Assembly (NCBI RefSeq): GCF_014202115.1
Contig: NZ_JACHFW010000005.1
Coordinates: 62,001-126,000 of the forward strand
Source: Catenibacillus scindens
GTDB taxonomy: Bacteria > Bacillota > Clostridia > Lachnospirales > Lachnospiraceae
Direction of reading: 5' to 3'
DNA length: 64,000 bases
This document shows positions 43,327 to 52,590 of this stretch, piece by piece. The notes beneath the pieces are model-generated. The model was not told the DNA's origin. It ran no database searches and saw only the letters and a program-made list of their open reading frames with translations. Positions within the stretch are counted from its first letter, which is position 1, and each line of letters begins with the position of its first letter. Made by a program: the position numbers and the translations under genes.

Positions 43327-43343
43327 AGGAGGGAAAGATAACT

Positions 43344-45236
43344 ATGAATGATAAGAAATCCAGACCCGAAGTGACCGCGGCAACCCGGTTGATCAGCAGG
43401 GTCATCCGATATATGCTTCATTATTATAAATTTCCGTTTTTACTGGTGATTGTCTGCATTTTGGTCACGGCCATCGCAACGGTTGTTGGTTCTACATTCT
43501 CACAGAGACTTGTAGATGACTATATTATACCTATGCTCAACACCGGTTCTGACGACTTTGCCAACCTTGCCAGAGATCTCATACAGCTTGTCTGCCTCAT
43601 GGCAGTGGGCGTTGTCACAGCCTTTGCCTATAACCGTATCATGATTAATGTAAGCCAGGGAACCATGCTCCACCTCCGTGACGATCTGTTTAGCAAGATG
43701 GAAGCTCTCCCAATTAAATATTTTGATACCCACGCCCACGGCGATATTATGTCCGTGTACACCAACGATGTGGATACATTGAGACAGCTTTTAAGCCAGA
43801 GTATCCCCCAGATCATCAACTCCTCACTGACCATGATCGCCGCTTTGATCACCATGATCATCCTCAACCCGGCGCTGACGGTGATCTCCATTTTGACCGC
43901 CGTTGTCATGCTTATCGTTACCGCTAATTTCTCCAAGCTGTCCGGAAAATATTATATCCGCCAGCAGATGGATCTCGGCGCCGTGGACGGTTTTATCGAG
44001 GAAATGATGGACGGCCAGAAAGTTGTCAAAGTTTTCTGCCACGAGGAAGCCGCAAAAGCGGATTTCCACAAGATCAACGATCAGTTGAGAAACAGTTCCA
44101 ATAAAGCGAACCGCTACGCCAACCTGCTCATGCCTGTCAACGCCAACATCGGCTGGCTCAGCTACGCCCTTGTGGCCATTGTCGGCGCAATGCTCGGCAT
44201 CAACGGCCTGGCCGGCGTGACTATCGGTACAGTTATCACATTTGTCGGCTTAAATAAGAGCTTTACCAACCCGATCACCCAGGTCAGCCAGCAAATCAAC
44301 TTCGTTGTCAACGCCGCAGCCGGTGCCCAGCGTGTATTCGACCTGATGGATCAGGAGCCTGAGGAAGACGAGGGCTATGTTGAGCTTGTCAACGCCAACA
44401 TCGACGCTGACGGCAATATTACAGAATCTGAGAAACGTACAAATGTATGGGCCTGGAAACATCCTCACAAAGCTGAGGGCACAGTTACCTATACAAAACT
44501 GGAAGGCGGCGTTGTCTTCGATGATGTGGACTTTGGCTACGATGAAAACAAGATCGTCCTCCACAATATCAGCCTCTGGGCAAAACCCGGTCAGAAGATC
44601 GCCTTTGTCGGTGCCACCGGAGCCGGAAAGACGACGATCACCAACCTGATCAACCGTTTTTACGACATTGCCGACGGCAAGATCCGCTATGACGGCATTA
44701 ACATTAACAAGATCAAAAAGCCGGATCTGCGCCGATCTTTAGGTATGGTTTTACAGGATACTCACCTGTTTACCGGAACAGTTATGGATAATATCCGCTA
44801 CGGCAAGCTGGACGCCACCGATGAGGAATGTATCCAGGCCGCCAAACTGGCCAACGCCGACAGCTTTATCCACCGTCTCCCTGACGGATATCAGACCATG
44901 CTTACCGGCGACGGCGCCAATTTAAGTCAGGGACAGCGCCAGCTTCTTGCCATTGCACGGGCGGCTGTAGCCGATCCGCCGGCACTGATCCTGGACGAGG
45001 CAACATCCTCCATTGATACCCGTACAGAGAAGCTTGTCCAGGACGGTATGGACGCTCTGATGAAAGGCCGCACAACCTTTGTCATTGCCCACCGCCTCTC
45101 CACGGTCAAAAACTCCGACTGCATCATGGTTATGGAACAGGGACGTATTATCGAGCGCGGTACCCACGACGAGCTGATCGCCAAGAAAGGCAAGTATTAC
45201 CAACTCTACACCGGCAACTTCGCCGACAACGCCTGA
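43344..45236 (+). CDS. ABC exporter half-transporter B (catalytic half)
   Basis: The 630-residue partner: six membrane helices (about 20-330), then an insertion of about 50 residues between membrane and ATPase domains (EPEEDEGYVELVNANIDADG and on), then the ABC domain with GATGAGKTT, LSQGQRQLL, intact LILDEATSSID and H-loop IAHRLSTV. The signature has Gln for the first Gly. Together with half A it gives one normal and one degenerate ATP site. GGAGGG precedes the ATG, 17 nt after the partner. Confidence 0.93.
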   Translation: MNDKKSRPEVTAATRLISRVIRYMLHYYKFPFLLVIVCILVTAIATVVGSTFSQRLVDDYIIPMLNTGSDDFANLARDLIQLVCLMAVGVVTAFAYNRIMINVSQGTMLHLRDDLFSKMEALPIKYFDTHAHGDIMSVYTNDVDTLRQLLSQSIPQIINSSLTMIAALITMIILNPALTVISILTAVVMLIVTANFSKLSGKYYIRQQMDLGAVDGFIEEMMDGQKVVKVFCHEEAAKADFHKINDQLRNSSNKANRYANLLMPVNANIGWLSYALVAIVGAMLGINGLAGVTIGTVITFVGLNKSFTNPITQVSQQINFVVNAAAGAQRVFDLMDQEPEEDEGYVELVNANIDADGNITESEKRTNVWAWKHPHKAEGTVTYTKLEGGVVFDDVDFGYDENKIVLHNISLWAKPGQKIAFVGATGAGKTTITNLINRFYDIADGKIRYDGININKIKKPDLRRSLGMVLQDTHLFTGTVMDNIRYGKLDATDEECIQAAKLANADSFIHRLPDGYQTMLTGDGANLSQGQRQLLAIARAAVADPPALILDEATSSIDTRTEKLVQDGMDALMKGRTTFVIAHRLSTVKNSDCIMVMEQGRIIERGTHDELIAKKGKYYQLYTGNFADNA

Positions 45237-45252
45237 TCACGCTTACACAAAC

Positions 45253-45282
45253 TTTCAGGCCGCCTTTTGCAGCGGCCTGAAA
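45253..45282 (+). terminator. Terminator of the marR-ABC operon
   Basis: TTTCAGGCCGC (45253-45263) pairs with GCGGCCTGAAA (45272-45282), followed by A/T-rich DNA ending in TTTTCTT. Confidence 0.75.
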
Positions 45283-45301
45283 AATAGTTTTCTTATAAAT
45301 A

Positions 45302-45344
45302 AAAGAAGCCTCTCAAACTCTTTTTGAATTTGAGGGGCTTCTTT
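45302..45344 (-). terminator. Terminator after glgA
   Basis: AAGAAGCCTCTCAAA (45303-45317) pairs with TTTGAGGGGCTTCTTT (45329-45344); TTTT follows on the minus strand. Confidence 0.85.
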
Positions 45345-45347
45345 ACT

Positions 45348-46784
45348 TTACAGCATCCGGTACAAATCTTCATAACGCCTTGCCGATGTATTCCAGGAAA
45401 AATCTCTGGCCATACCACGGTCAATAATCTTATGCCACTCCCGCTTGTTATTGTAGAACACATGCTTTGCGTAATTAATCGTATTGAGCATCTCATGGGC
45501 ATTGTAATTAGCAAAGCTGAAACCTGTACCTGTGGACTCATACTCATTGTAAGGTTCCACAGTGTCCTTCAGGCCGCCGGTCTCACGGACAATAGGCACT
45601 GTGCCGTAACGAAGGCTCATAAGCTGGCTTAAACCGCAGGGCTCAAAAAGAGACGGCATGAGGAACGCGTCGCAGGCCGCGTAAATCTTGTGGCTACGCT
45701 CATTGGAATAAAAAATGTTGGCGGACACGCGGCCCGGATATTTCCACGCAAAATAACGGAACATATTTTCATACTTGGCATTGCCTGTTCCGAGAACTAC
45801 AAACTGAACGTCATCGGCACAAATCTGATCCATAACATAATCCACAAGATCCAGACCTTTCTGGTCTGTCAGCCGGGACACAAGGCCGATCATAAACTTA
45901 TCAGCGTTTACTTCCAGTCCCAGCTCTTCCTGGAGGGCGCATTTATCTTTATATTTTTCCTTTCGGAAAGTAATGGCGTTGTAGTGAACCGGAATCATAG
46001 GATCCGTCTCAGGATTCCACTCATCGTAATCAATACCGTTGACAATTCCCATAAGGCAGTTATTTCTCGCCCGCATCAGGCCGTCCAGGCCCTCACCATA
46101 AAAAGGCATCTGGATCTCCTGGGCATAAGTCTCGCTGACAGTTGTAATATAGTCCGCATAAACAATACCGCCTTTTAAATAGTTGGCGTCTTTGTAGGCT
46201 TCCATCTTATCCGGGGTAAACAGATAGGACGGCAGACCGGTCATACCCATAATAGTCTTGGGATCCCATGTTCCCTGGAATTTAAGATTGTGGATGGTCA
46301 TGACCGCCTTAATATTCCAGTAAAATTCGTTATCATTAAATACATTTTTCAAAAATACAGGAACCAGACCGGTCTGCCAGTCATGGCAGTGGATGATATC
46401 GGGGTGGAACCCGATGGCCGGGAGGCAGGAAAGAGCCGCTTTGCTGAAGAAAGCAAACTTTTCCAGATCCCACAGACCGCCTTCATAAGCCTGATCGCCG
46501 GAAAAATAGTGTTCATTGTCTACAAAATAAAAAGTGACGCCATCGTACTGCATCTCAAGGATGCCCACATACTGATTCTGCCATCCGAGATCCATATAAA
46601 AGTGGGTGCGGTACTGCATCTGCTGTTTCAGATAATCTGGTATAATACGGTACTTTGGAATGATCACCCGAACGTCAAATTCGTCCTTATTAAATGCCTT
46701 GGGCAGGGAACCGGCTACATCCGCCAGACCTCCTGTCTTTATAAAAGGTACTGCTTCAGATGATACAAATAATATATTTTTCAT
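45348..46784 (-). CDS. glgA: Glycogen synthase (ADP-glucose type)
   Basis: Extends alpha-1,4-glucan from ADP-glucose. The 478-residue GT5 enzyme starts MKNILFVSSEAVPFIKTGGLADV with the KTGGL substrate loop, has HDWQTGLVP and NGIDYDEWNP, and the C-terminal PSLFEPCGLSQLMSLRYGT retaining-glycosyltransferase E-X7-E region. I chose ATG 46784 for GGAGG upstream (46796-46800). Other glg genes are not nearby. Confidence 0.95.
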   Translation of the reverse strand: MKNILFVSSEAVPFIKTGGLADVAGSLPKAFNKDEFDVRVIIPKYRIIPDYLKQQMQYRTHFYMDLGWQNQYVGILEMQYDGVTFYFVDNEHYFSGDQAYEGGLWDLEKFAFFSKAALSCLPAIGFHPDIIHCHDWQTGLVPVFLKNVFNDNEFYWNIKAVMTIHNLKFQGTWDPKTIMGMTGLPSYLFTPDKMEAYKDANYLKGGIVYADYITTVSETYAQEIQMPFYGEGLDGLMRARNNCLMGIVNGIDYDEWNPETDPMIPVHYNAITFRKEKYKDKCALQEELGLEVNADKFMIGLVSRLTDQKGLDLVDYVMDQICADDVQFVVLGTGNAKYENMFRYFAWKYPGRVSANIFYSNERSHKIYAACDAFLMPSLFEPCGLSQLMSLRYGTVPIVRETGGLKDTVEPYNEYESTGTGFSFANYNAHEMLNTINYAKHVFYNNKREWHKIIDRGMARDFSWNTSARRYEDLYRML

Positions 46785-46878
46785 CTTTACAAAATCCTCC
46801 CAGCCTGTAAATCTTTTTATATCTGACATCAATGGCATTATAAATTTCGGATATGTCATTACTGTCCATTACCCAGTC

Positions 46879-46907
46879 ATTATACCATGTTTTTATGCAT
46901 TTTAAAA
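46879..46907 (-). promoter_or_regulatory. Predicted glgA promoter
   Basis: Minus strand TTTTAA (46902-46907), 17 nt, TATAAT (46879-46884). The -35 is weak. Confidence 0.45.
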
Positions 46908-46991
46908 GATATTTATTGTGTTTTATCATTTTTTTTATGTAATTTGACGATGTTTTCCGGCGATCCGCTCCGGGAAGAGCGCCCCGCACTT

Positions 46992-47798
46992 CTATCCACG
47001 CTTCTTATAATCCAGACGTATTTTATCGGAGATCAGAGCGATAAATTCAGAGTTTGTCGGTTTGCCTTTCCCTGTGTTAATGGTATATCCGAACAGATCG
47101 TCAATGGTATCCATTTTCCCCCGGCTCCATGCCACCTCAATGGCATGGCGTATGGCCCGTTCCACCCGGCTTGGTGTAGTCTTATTCATCTTCGCAATCG
47201 TTGGGTACAGCACTTTGGTAATGGAATTGATCACATCCCGGTTATTGACCGCCATAATGATGGCATCCCTTAAATATTGATAACCTTTAATGTGGGCCGG
47301 TACGCCGATTTCATGGATAATATCCGTAACGTCTGTTTCCAGATTATGTCCATTCGCCATATTGCCATCCTCCCCCTGAGATTGTCCTGCCGGGCGGATC
47401 GCCGCCGCCCTCTGGCTTTTGCTTAGCGAAACCTGTTTGATCTTATTGATAACCACGTCATTGTCGAAAGGCTTCATAATATAATACACCGCCCCCTGAC
47501 AAAAAGCGTCCTCAGTAATACTCTCTTTCCCAATGGCCGAGATCACTATAAATGCCGGATGCTTCTTTATCGTCGTATCTTTATTGATCTTATTCATCAC
47601 ACCCAGGCCATCTAACTTTGGCATAATCAGATCCAGCAGAACAATATCCGGTTCCTGCTCCTTGATCAGCGACAGGGCCGCGATACCGTCGGAAGCTTTC
47701 CCCACAACCTCAATACTGTCGTCAGTATGCAATATATTGTCAAGCACATGAACCATTCTCTCATTATCGTCAACAATAGCAACATTAATTTTACTCAT
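46992..47798 (-). CDS. spo0A: Sporulation master regulator Spo0A
   Basis: Response regulator that starts sporulation. The receiver domain (1-125) has the acidic pocket IVDDNE, phosphoacceptor Asp56 in LLDLIMP and Lys near VMKPF (IMKPFDND). The C-terminal DNA-binding domain carries the unique recognition sequence [17 protein letters not shown] and [22 protein letters not shown] precedes the ATG. It lies downstream of spoIVB, the usual order in Firmicutes. Confidence 0.98.
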   Translation of the reverse strand: MSKINVAIVDDNERMVHVLDNILHTDDSIEVVGKASDGIAALSLIKEQEPDIVLLDLIMPKLDGLGVMNKINKDTTIKKHPAFIVISAIGKESITEDAFCQGAVYYIMKPFDNDVVINKIKQVSLSKSQRAAAIRPAGQSQGEDGNMANGHNLETDVTDIIHEIGVPAHIKGYQYLRDAIIMAVNNRDVINSITKVLYPTIAKMNKTTPSRVERAIRHAIEVAWSRGKMDTIDDLFGYTINTGKGKPTNSEFIALISDKIRLDYKKRG

Positions 47799-47827
47799 AA
47801 CGGACTCCTCCTATATTTGTTATGAGT

Positions 47828-47856
47828 ATTATATTTTCTCCAAAATTATTTATCAA
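47828..47856 (-). promoter_or_regulatory. Predicted spo0A promoter
   Basis: Minus strand TTGATA (47851-47856), 17 nt, TATAAT (47828-47833), a near-consensus sigma-A promoter close to the gene. I found no TGTCGAA 0A-box in the gap. Confidence 0.8.
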
Positions 47857-47963
47857 GAATCAATGCTCGCATAATTCGCCATGAGTCACATATTTATCAC
47901 AAATTTATATTTTTTCCGGCACAACATGAAAAAACTTTAGTATGTACTGTCTTAATACGGATA

Positions 47964-48005
47964 AAGCAGGCAATACCATGAGATTACTCCCTGTATTGCC
48001 TGCTT
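47964..48005 (-). terminator. Hairpin after spoIVB
   Basis: AAGCAGGCAATAC (47964-47976) pairs perfectly with GTATTGCCTGCTT (47993-48005). Confidence 0.75.
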
Positions 48006-48009
48006 AAAA

Positions 48010-49290
48010 TCATTCTGCCGCTTCCAGCATATTTTCAATAAAAATGCCATACCCCCTTGTGGGATCATTGACAAAAACATGGGTTACCGCCCCCACCAGC
48101 TTCCCATCCTGAAGAATCGGAGAACCGCTCATGCCCTGGATGATCCCGTTGGTCTTTTCCAGCAAAATAGGGTCTGTGATCTCAATAATAAAATCTTTAT
48201 TGTCACCGCTGCTATTATAATCAATATTTGTGATCTTTATTTCATAATCTTTCACTGTCCCGTCCACACAACAGCGGATCAGTGCCGGACCTGCATGGAC
48301 ATCCTGCTTATATCTCAACTCCACAGCCCTGGAAGGATCATAGAACCACTCCCCGGCAGATATTGTGCCATAAATTCCAACGTCTGTATTTTTTTCAATA
48401 GTTCCGATACGGTAGTCCTGACTGTAATAAATCGTTCCCACCATCTCCCCCGGAGATCCGTCAGCGCCTTTAATAATACTCCCCACAGAGGCGGGGTAGA
48501 GAGCGCCGCCCTCAATCTGGATCATGAGACTTGTATCCACGTCGGTGATGCCATGGCCCAGGGCAGCAAAACGGTTGTTTTCATCCACAAAACTCAGCGT
48601 ACCTATGCCCTGAGTGTCATCCCGCACCCAGATTCCGGTTTTATATTCGCCGCCAGGGCACAGTACAGGCTGTATGTCCAGTTCCAGCGGCTGGCCGTCA
48701 CGAAGAACCTGGAGGATGGCCGTCTTTCCCCCACATTTTTGGATCTCATCAGTCATTTCAGAAATAGTATCGACAGCAGTGCCATTGACCGACTGAATGT
48801 AATCTCCAGATTTTACGATCCCCCTGGCCGGCTCACGGCTGTTTCCGCCAGCGTCCGTCACCTTTCCCGTACCCAAAACCATCACGCCGCTGGTGCGTAT
48901 ATGAATACCAACCGGAACTCCCACAGGCATAACCTTTTTAGACTGCACTGCTTCAACATTGATCTTTTTTAATGTAATTCCAAGAAACTGGAGATCTACA
49001 CTGTAAGTCCCCGTCTCTGACAGTTCCACGCTAAAAGGCGTACTCAGATCAAGGGTAATATCCGACTTAGCCAAAGGCTTCTGATCAATGGAGACAACGC
49101 TTACATCCTCCACATGGGTTTTAGCTGTCAGAGGAAGCTCAAAGTCAAAATTTTCCGATGTTCCCACTTTCACTTTAAGCTGATCCGGTATTTTTTCATT
49201 TAACAGGTAATAAGCCCATGTAAAAATGCAGATAATATTCACAAAAAGAACTATAAAAAGCAGATACCGGTATTTTCGCCGGATATTCAT
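48010..49290 (-). CDS. spoIVB: SpoIVB serine peptidase
   Basis: Protease secreted from the forespore that triggers pro-SigK processing. The protein has a membrane anchor near the start (YLLFIVLFVNIICIFTWAYYL), a PDZ domain (GIVKSGDYIQSVNGTAV) and the S55 peptidase domain with the His of AALGHGITD and the Ser of GMSGSPI. The ATG at 49290 has AAAGG 9 nt upstream; an ATG at 49311 is the alternative start. Length is 426 residues. Next to spo0A as in Bacillus. Confidence 0.95.
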   Translation of the reverse strand: MNIRRKYRYLLFIVLFVNIICIFTWAYYLLNEKIPDQLKVKVGTSENFDFELPLTAKTHVEDVSVVSIDQKPLAKSDITLDLSTPFSVELSETGTYSVDLQFLGITLKKINVEAVQSKKVMPVGVPVGIHIRTSGVMVLGTGKVTDAGGNSREPARGIVKSGDYIQSVNGTAVDTISEMTDEIQKCGGKTAILQVLRDGQPLELDIQPVLCPGGEYKTGIWVRDDTQGIGTLSFVDENNRFAALGHGITDVDTSLMIQIEGGALYPASVGSIIKGADGSPGEMVGTIYYSQDYRIGTIEKNTDVGIYGTISAGEWFYDPSRAVELRYKQDVHAGPALIRCCVDGTVKDYEIKITNIDYNSSGDNKDFIIEITDPILLEKTNGIIQGMSGSPILQDGKLVGAVTHVFVNDPTRGYGIFIENMLEAAE

Positions 49291-49396
49291 GTTCCTCATC
49301 CTTTCGTACATTTTTCATCCACGAAATACCGCAGATTTTTTTAACCGCAACAGTTTTACCGCATTCCTGATTGCTAAACGGTTGCCGAAAATCAGG

Positions 49397-49430
49397 AAAG
49401 GATGATACTCTTTGTTAAGTACCATCCTTT
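49397..49430 (-). terminator. Hairpin after recN
   Basis: AAAGGATGATACT (from 49398) pairs with AGTACCATCCTTT (to 49430). A CATACTA word on the minus strand (49433-49439) just before it resembles a sigma-G -10 box. Confidence 0.6.
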
Positions 49431-49468
49431 CTTAGTATGTGAATGAGGCTCAATTTTCAAACCAGAAT

Positions 49469-51160
49469 TTATTTTCCAGAAACTTTGCCGCTCTTTAACT
49501 GATCCGCCAAAGCCTTCATTTCTCTAGCGTTTTCGAGGACTGTGTCTGTAATCTGTACACCGCCAAGTAATCGGGCAATTTCTTCCACCATCATCTCATG
49601 GTCCAGAGGTGTAATGTGGGTTGTCGTCAGCGCGCCCTTAGGTTCTTTTTCAATGCGGTAATGGTTGTCCGCCATGGCCGCGATCTGAGGCAAATGGGTG
49701 ATACAAAGCACCTGATGCTTTCTTGAGATCAAAGCCAGTTTTTCAGAAACTTTCTGTGCGGTGCGGCCGGAAATACCGGCGTCAATTTCATCAAAAATCA
49801 GCGTCTCAATGGAATCCACATCCGCCAGAACAGATTTTATAGCCAGCATAATTCTGGATAATTCGCCGCCGGAAGCTACCTGAGCCAAAGGCTTCATATC
49901 CTCCCCCGGATTGGTAGAAATCATAAAGCAGGCGTCATCAATGCCGTTGCGGGTATAATCCGGCAGACGGTCAAACTTCCATCCAAAACGGACATCAAGA
50001 AAATTCAGGTCTTTTAGTGCCTGAGTAATCTCCTGGGCCAGCTTCTCCCCTGAGGATCTGCGGATCTGTGACACTTCCTCAGAAATTTTTTTAAGTTCCT
50101 CTCGTGCCTTTTCCACATCCTTTCTCAGATGGTCCAGATAAATATCATAATTTTTCAGCTTGTCCAACTTTTTCTCCGTCTCACGGCCATAGGCCAGAAT
50201 ATCCTCAATGGTCTGGCCGTATTTGGCTTTTAAGCCGTTAATAAGATCAAGGCGCTGCTCCACCTGATGAAACTCATCATCGTCAAAGGAGAGCTGGGAC
50301 ATATAACCGGAAATTTCCCTGTTAAAATCATTGACTAAATTATCAATATCTTCAAGCTGCTGGCGAAAACCGGCCAACTCTTCGTCATAATCTTCCACAC
50401 CGATCAGTTCCCGAAGGGCCCGGCCCACCTCGTCTCCTGCGCCGCTCTCATAGCCGGTGAGCCGGTAGGCCGATGAAACCGCCTCCATGATCTGGCGGCT
50501 GTTGCTCATCTTTTTATACTGAGCCGTCAGCAGATCATCTTCCCCCAAAGAAAGCCGGGCCGACGCGATCTCATTTTGCTCAAATTCAAGAAAGGAAATA
50601 TCCCTGCGGCGGGCTTCCTCATCAACAACGCTCTGATCCAGCTCTCTTTTCAGATCCATATACCGATCGTAAGATTTTGCCATGACTTCTTTTTTTTCTT
50701 TAAGGCGCCATTTAGAGAAAAAGTCAAGAATTTCCAGATGGTGGTGCTTATGTAACAAAGACTGATGCTCATGCTGGCCGTGAATATCCACAAGCATCTC
50801 CCCAAGAGCTTTTATCGCAGCCGCAGACACAATCTCCCCGTTAATCCGGTTGACGCTGCGGGCCGGCGTAATCCTGCGGGACACAATGACCTGACTGTCC
50901 TGGACAGGAACCTGAATCTCATCCAGATATTGTAAAATATGTTCATCCTTAACATCGAAAAAAAGCTCTACCAAAGCCTCTTTCGCCCCTTTGCGGATCA
51001 TATCCTTTGATACCTTTTTTCCAAGAGCGGCGTTGACCGATCCGATGACAATAGACTTTCCGGCACCGGTCTCACCGGTAAGGATATTTAAGTTAGGGGA
51101 AAAATCAACTTCAATTTCATCAATCAGCGCCAGATTTTTTACATGTATTCCCGTTAGCAT
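49469..51160 (-). CDS. recN: DNA repair protein RecN
   Basis: SMC-like ATPase for double-strand break repair. Walker A TGETGAGKSIV near residue 30, a long coiled-coil arm (about 155-370), the signature VASGGELSRIMLAIK and Walker B LIFDEIDAGISG. The 563-residue length is standard. It follows argR by 36 nt, as in Bacillus. Confidence 0.97.
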   Translation of the reverse strand: MLTGIHVKNLALIDEIEVDFSPNLNILTGETGAGKSIVIGSVNAALGKKVSKDMIRKGAKEALVELFFDVKDEHILQYLDEIQVPVQDSQVIVSRRITPARSVNRINGEIVSAAAIKALGEMLVDIHGQHEHQSLLHKHHHLEILDFFSKWRLKEKKEVMAKSYDRYMDLKRELDQSVVDEEARRRDISFLEFEQNEIASARLSLGEDDLLTAQYKKMSNSRQIMEAVSSAYRLTGYESGAGDEVGRALRELIGVEDYDEELAGFRQQLEDIDNLVNDFNREISGYMSQLSFDDDEFHQVEQRLDLINGLKAKYGQTIEDILAYGRETEKKLDKLKNYDIYLDHLRKDVEKAREELKKISEEVSQIRRSSGEKLAQEITQALKDLNFLDVRFGWKFDRLPDYTRNGIDDACFMISTNPGEDMKPLAQVASGGELSRIMLAIKSVLADVDSIETLIFDEIDAGISGRTAQKVSEKLALISRKHQVLCITHLPQIAAMADNHYRIEKEPKGALTTTHITPLDHEMMVEEIARLLGGVQITDTVLENAREMKALADQLKSGKVSGK

Positions 51161-51196
51161 GTTTCACCTCTGCAATTCTGTTCTGCAAGACATCTG

Positions 51197-51655
51197 TTAC
51201 ATTTTCTGGGCCACGACACGGTCAATGATCTCCATCACTTCCTGGGCCTGGGCCTCACTGTAAATGGCACAGAAAATCGTGTCATCTCCGGCGATACAGC
51301 CCACCATTCCGGGAATATCCATAGCGTCCAGAGCCGCAGCCACAGCCATGGCCATCCCTGATACGGTCTTAATAACTATAAGGTTGGTTGCCATGGAACG
51401 GGACACAAAGCCGTCCTGGAGAACACGTGTATATTTGTTGGCGTTGGTATTTTCTGATCCGGTAAGGGCGGCATATTTTGACCGCCCGTTATGACCGGCC
51501 ACCTTTGAAAGTTTCAATTCCCGTATATCTCTTGAAATTGTCGCCTGAGTCACATTAAATCCGGCTTCAATAAGGCGCTGTGCCAGTTCTTCCTGAGTCT
51601 CAATCTCATACTGGCGAATCAATTCAATGATCTTTGCGTGTCGTTTTGCTTTCAT
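51197..51655 (-). CDS. argR: Arginine repressor ArgR/AhrC
   Basis: Hexameric arginine-sensing regulator. The winged HTH holds QEELAQRLIEAGFNVTQATISRDIRELKL, and the C-terminal oligomerisation domain has the arginine-binding GCIAGDDTIF. The 152-residue length fits. ATG preceded by GGAG. Confidence 0.97.
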   Translation of the reverse strand: MKAKRHAKIIELIRQYEIETQEELAQRLIEAGFNVTQATISRDIRELKLSKVAGHNGRSKYAALTGSENTNANKYTRVLQDGFVSRSMATNLIVIKTVSGMAMAVAAALDAMDIPGMVGCIAGDDTIFCAIYSEAQAQEVMEIIDRVVAQKM

Positions 51656-51674
51656 GAAATCTCCTCACATCTTA

Positions 51675-51729
51675 ATTCAAAACCCGCTCACGAGTTCAGC
51701 TATCAGGGATAGACATACCAAACTGTTGC
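51675..51729. repeat. Mixed dispersed repeats between nadK and argR
   Basis: ATTCAAAACCCGCTCACGAGT (51674-51694) matches 58090-58110 at about 18 of 21 bases. GAGTTCAGCTATCAGGGATAG (51692-51712) and AAACTGTTGCT (51720-51730) match the copy at 16954-16998. Confidence 0.6.
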
Positions 51730-51765
51730 TTTTGGATGGCTAACCTGTTATATAACGCCAAAAAT

Positions 51766-52578
51766 TTATATTTTCATTCTCAGAATCTCATAAAATGTGC
51801 GGGAATTAACTTTGACTAAATGCACCCGCTCGCCGGCCCGGCGGATACGGATATAATCGCCGGACTGGAGTTTGACTACCGTCTGTCCGTCGAATGTAAC
51901 CAAGGCTTCCTCCGGCTGAGTTTTCTGCCGGTGGCCGATCTCTATCTGCACTCTGTCCTGAGCGGAGACAACTATACTCCTGGCCGACAGGGAGTGGGGA
52001 CAGATGGGGGTGATGACCATCAGTTCACTCTCTGGAAGGACTACAGGTCCTCCGGCGGACAGATTATAGCCGGTGGACCCAGTGGGCGTAGATACAATAA
52101 CCCCATCCCCGGCATAATTGTCCATGACCACGTCGTTGATAAACATCCTCGTCTCCACCAGCCGTGAAAAACCGGACCGGGTGACAATAATATCATTGAG
52201 TGCCAGAGACTCTTCCACTTTTTTCCCCTGTTTATACACCGCTCCCCTCAGCATCATTCGCTGTTCAATGCGGTAATCGTCAGAAATAAGTTGATCAAGT
52301 CCGGGGTAAACTTCGTCTTTTTCCAGATCTGTCAAAAAGCCCAGGGTTCCCAGATTAATTCCGAGAATGGGAATATCATAGGCCACATAATCCAAAGCGG
52401 CGTGAAGCAGTGTGCCGTCACCGCCAAGGACAATAAGACACTGAGTTTGAGGCGGCAGAGGGCCATCCTTTGGCGTCTCGCACACACAGCCCCGTTCTCT
52501 GAGATAGTTCTGTATCCGCCTTGTGCTTTCGTAATTTTTATCCTTTTCCTTATTGGCGATAATATAAAATTTATCCAT
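51766..52578 (-). CDS. nadK: NAD kinase
   Basis: Phosphorylates NAD to NADP. The 270 residues contain VLGGDGTLLHAA, the GINLGTLGFLTD segment, and TPTGSTGYNLSAGGP, the defining NAD kinase motifs. It begins 12 nt after the tlyA stop. Confidence 0.97.
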   Translation of the reverse strand: MDKFYIIANKEKDKNYESTRRIQNYLRERGCVCETPKDGPLPPQTQCLIVLGGDGTLLHAALDYVAYDIPILGINLGTLGFLTDLEKDEVYPGLDQLISDDYRIEQRMMLRGAVYKQGKKVEESLALNDIIVTRSGFSRLVETRMFINDVVMDNYAGDGVIVSTPTGSTGYNLSAGGPVVLPESELMVITPICPHSLSARSIVVSAQDRVQIEIGHRQKTQPEEALVTFDGQTVVKLQSGDYIRIRRAGERVHLVKVNSRTFYEILRMKI

Positions 52579-52590
52579 AATTTTTATCCA

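Noticed and set aside
47799-48009. 0A-boxes in front of spo0A
   Set aside because: No TGTCGAA or close variant was found; only a sigma-A promoter is supported.
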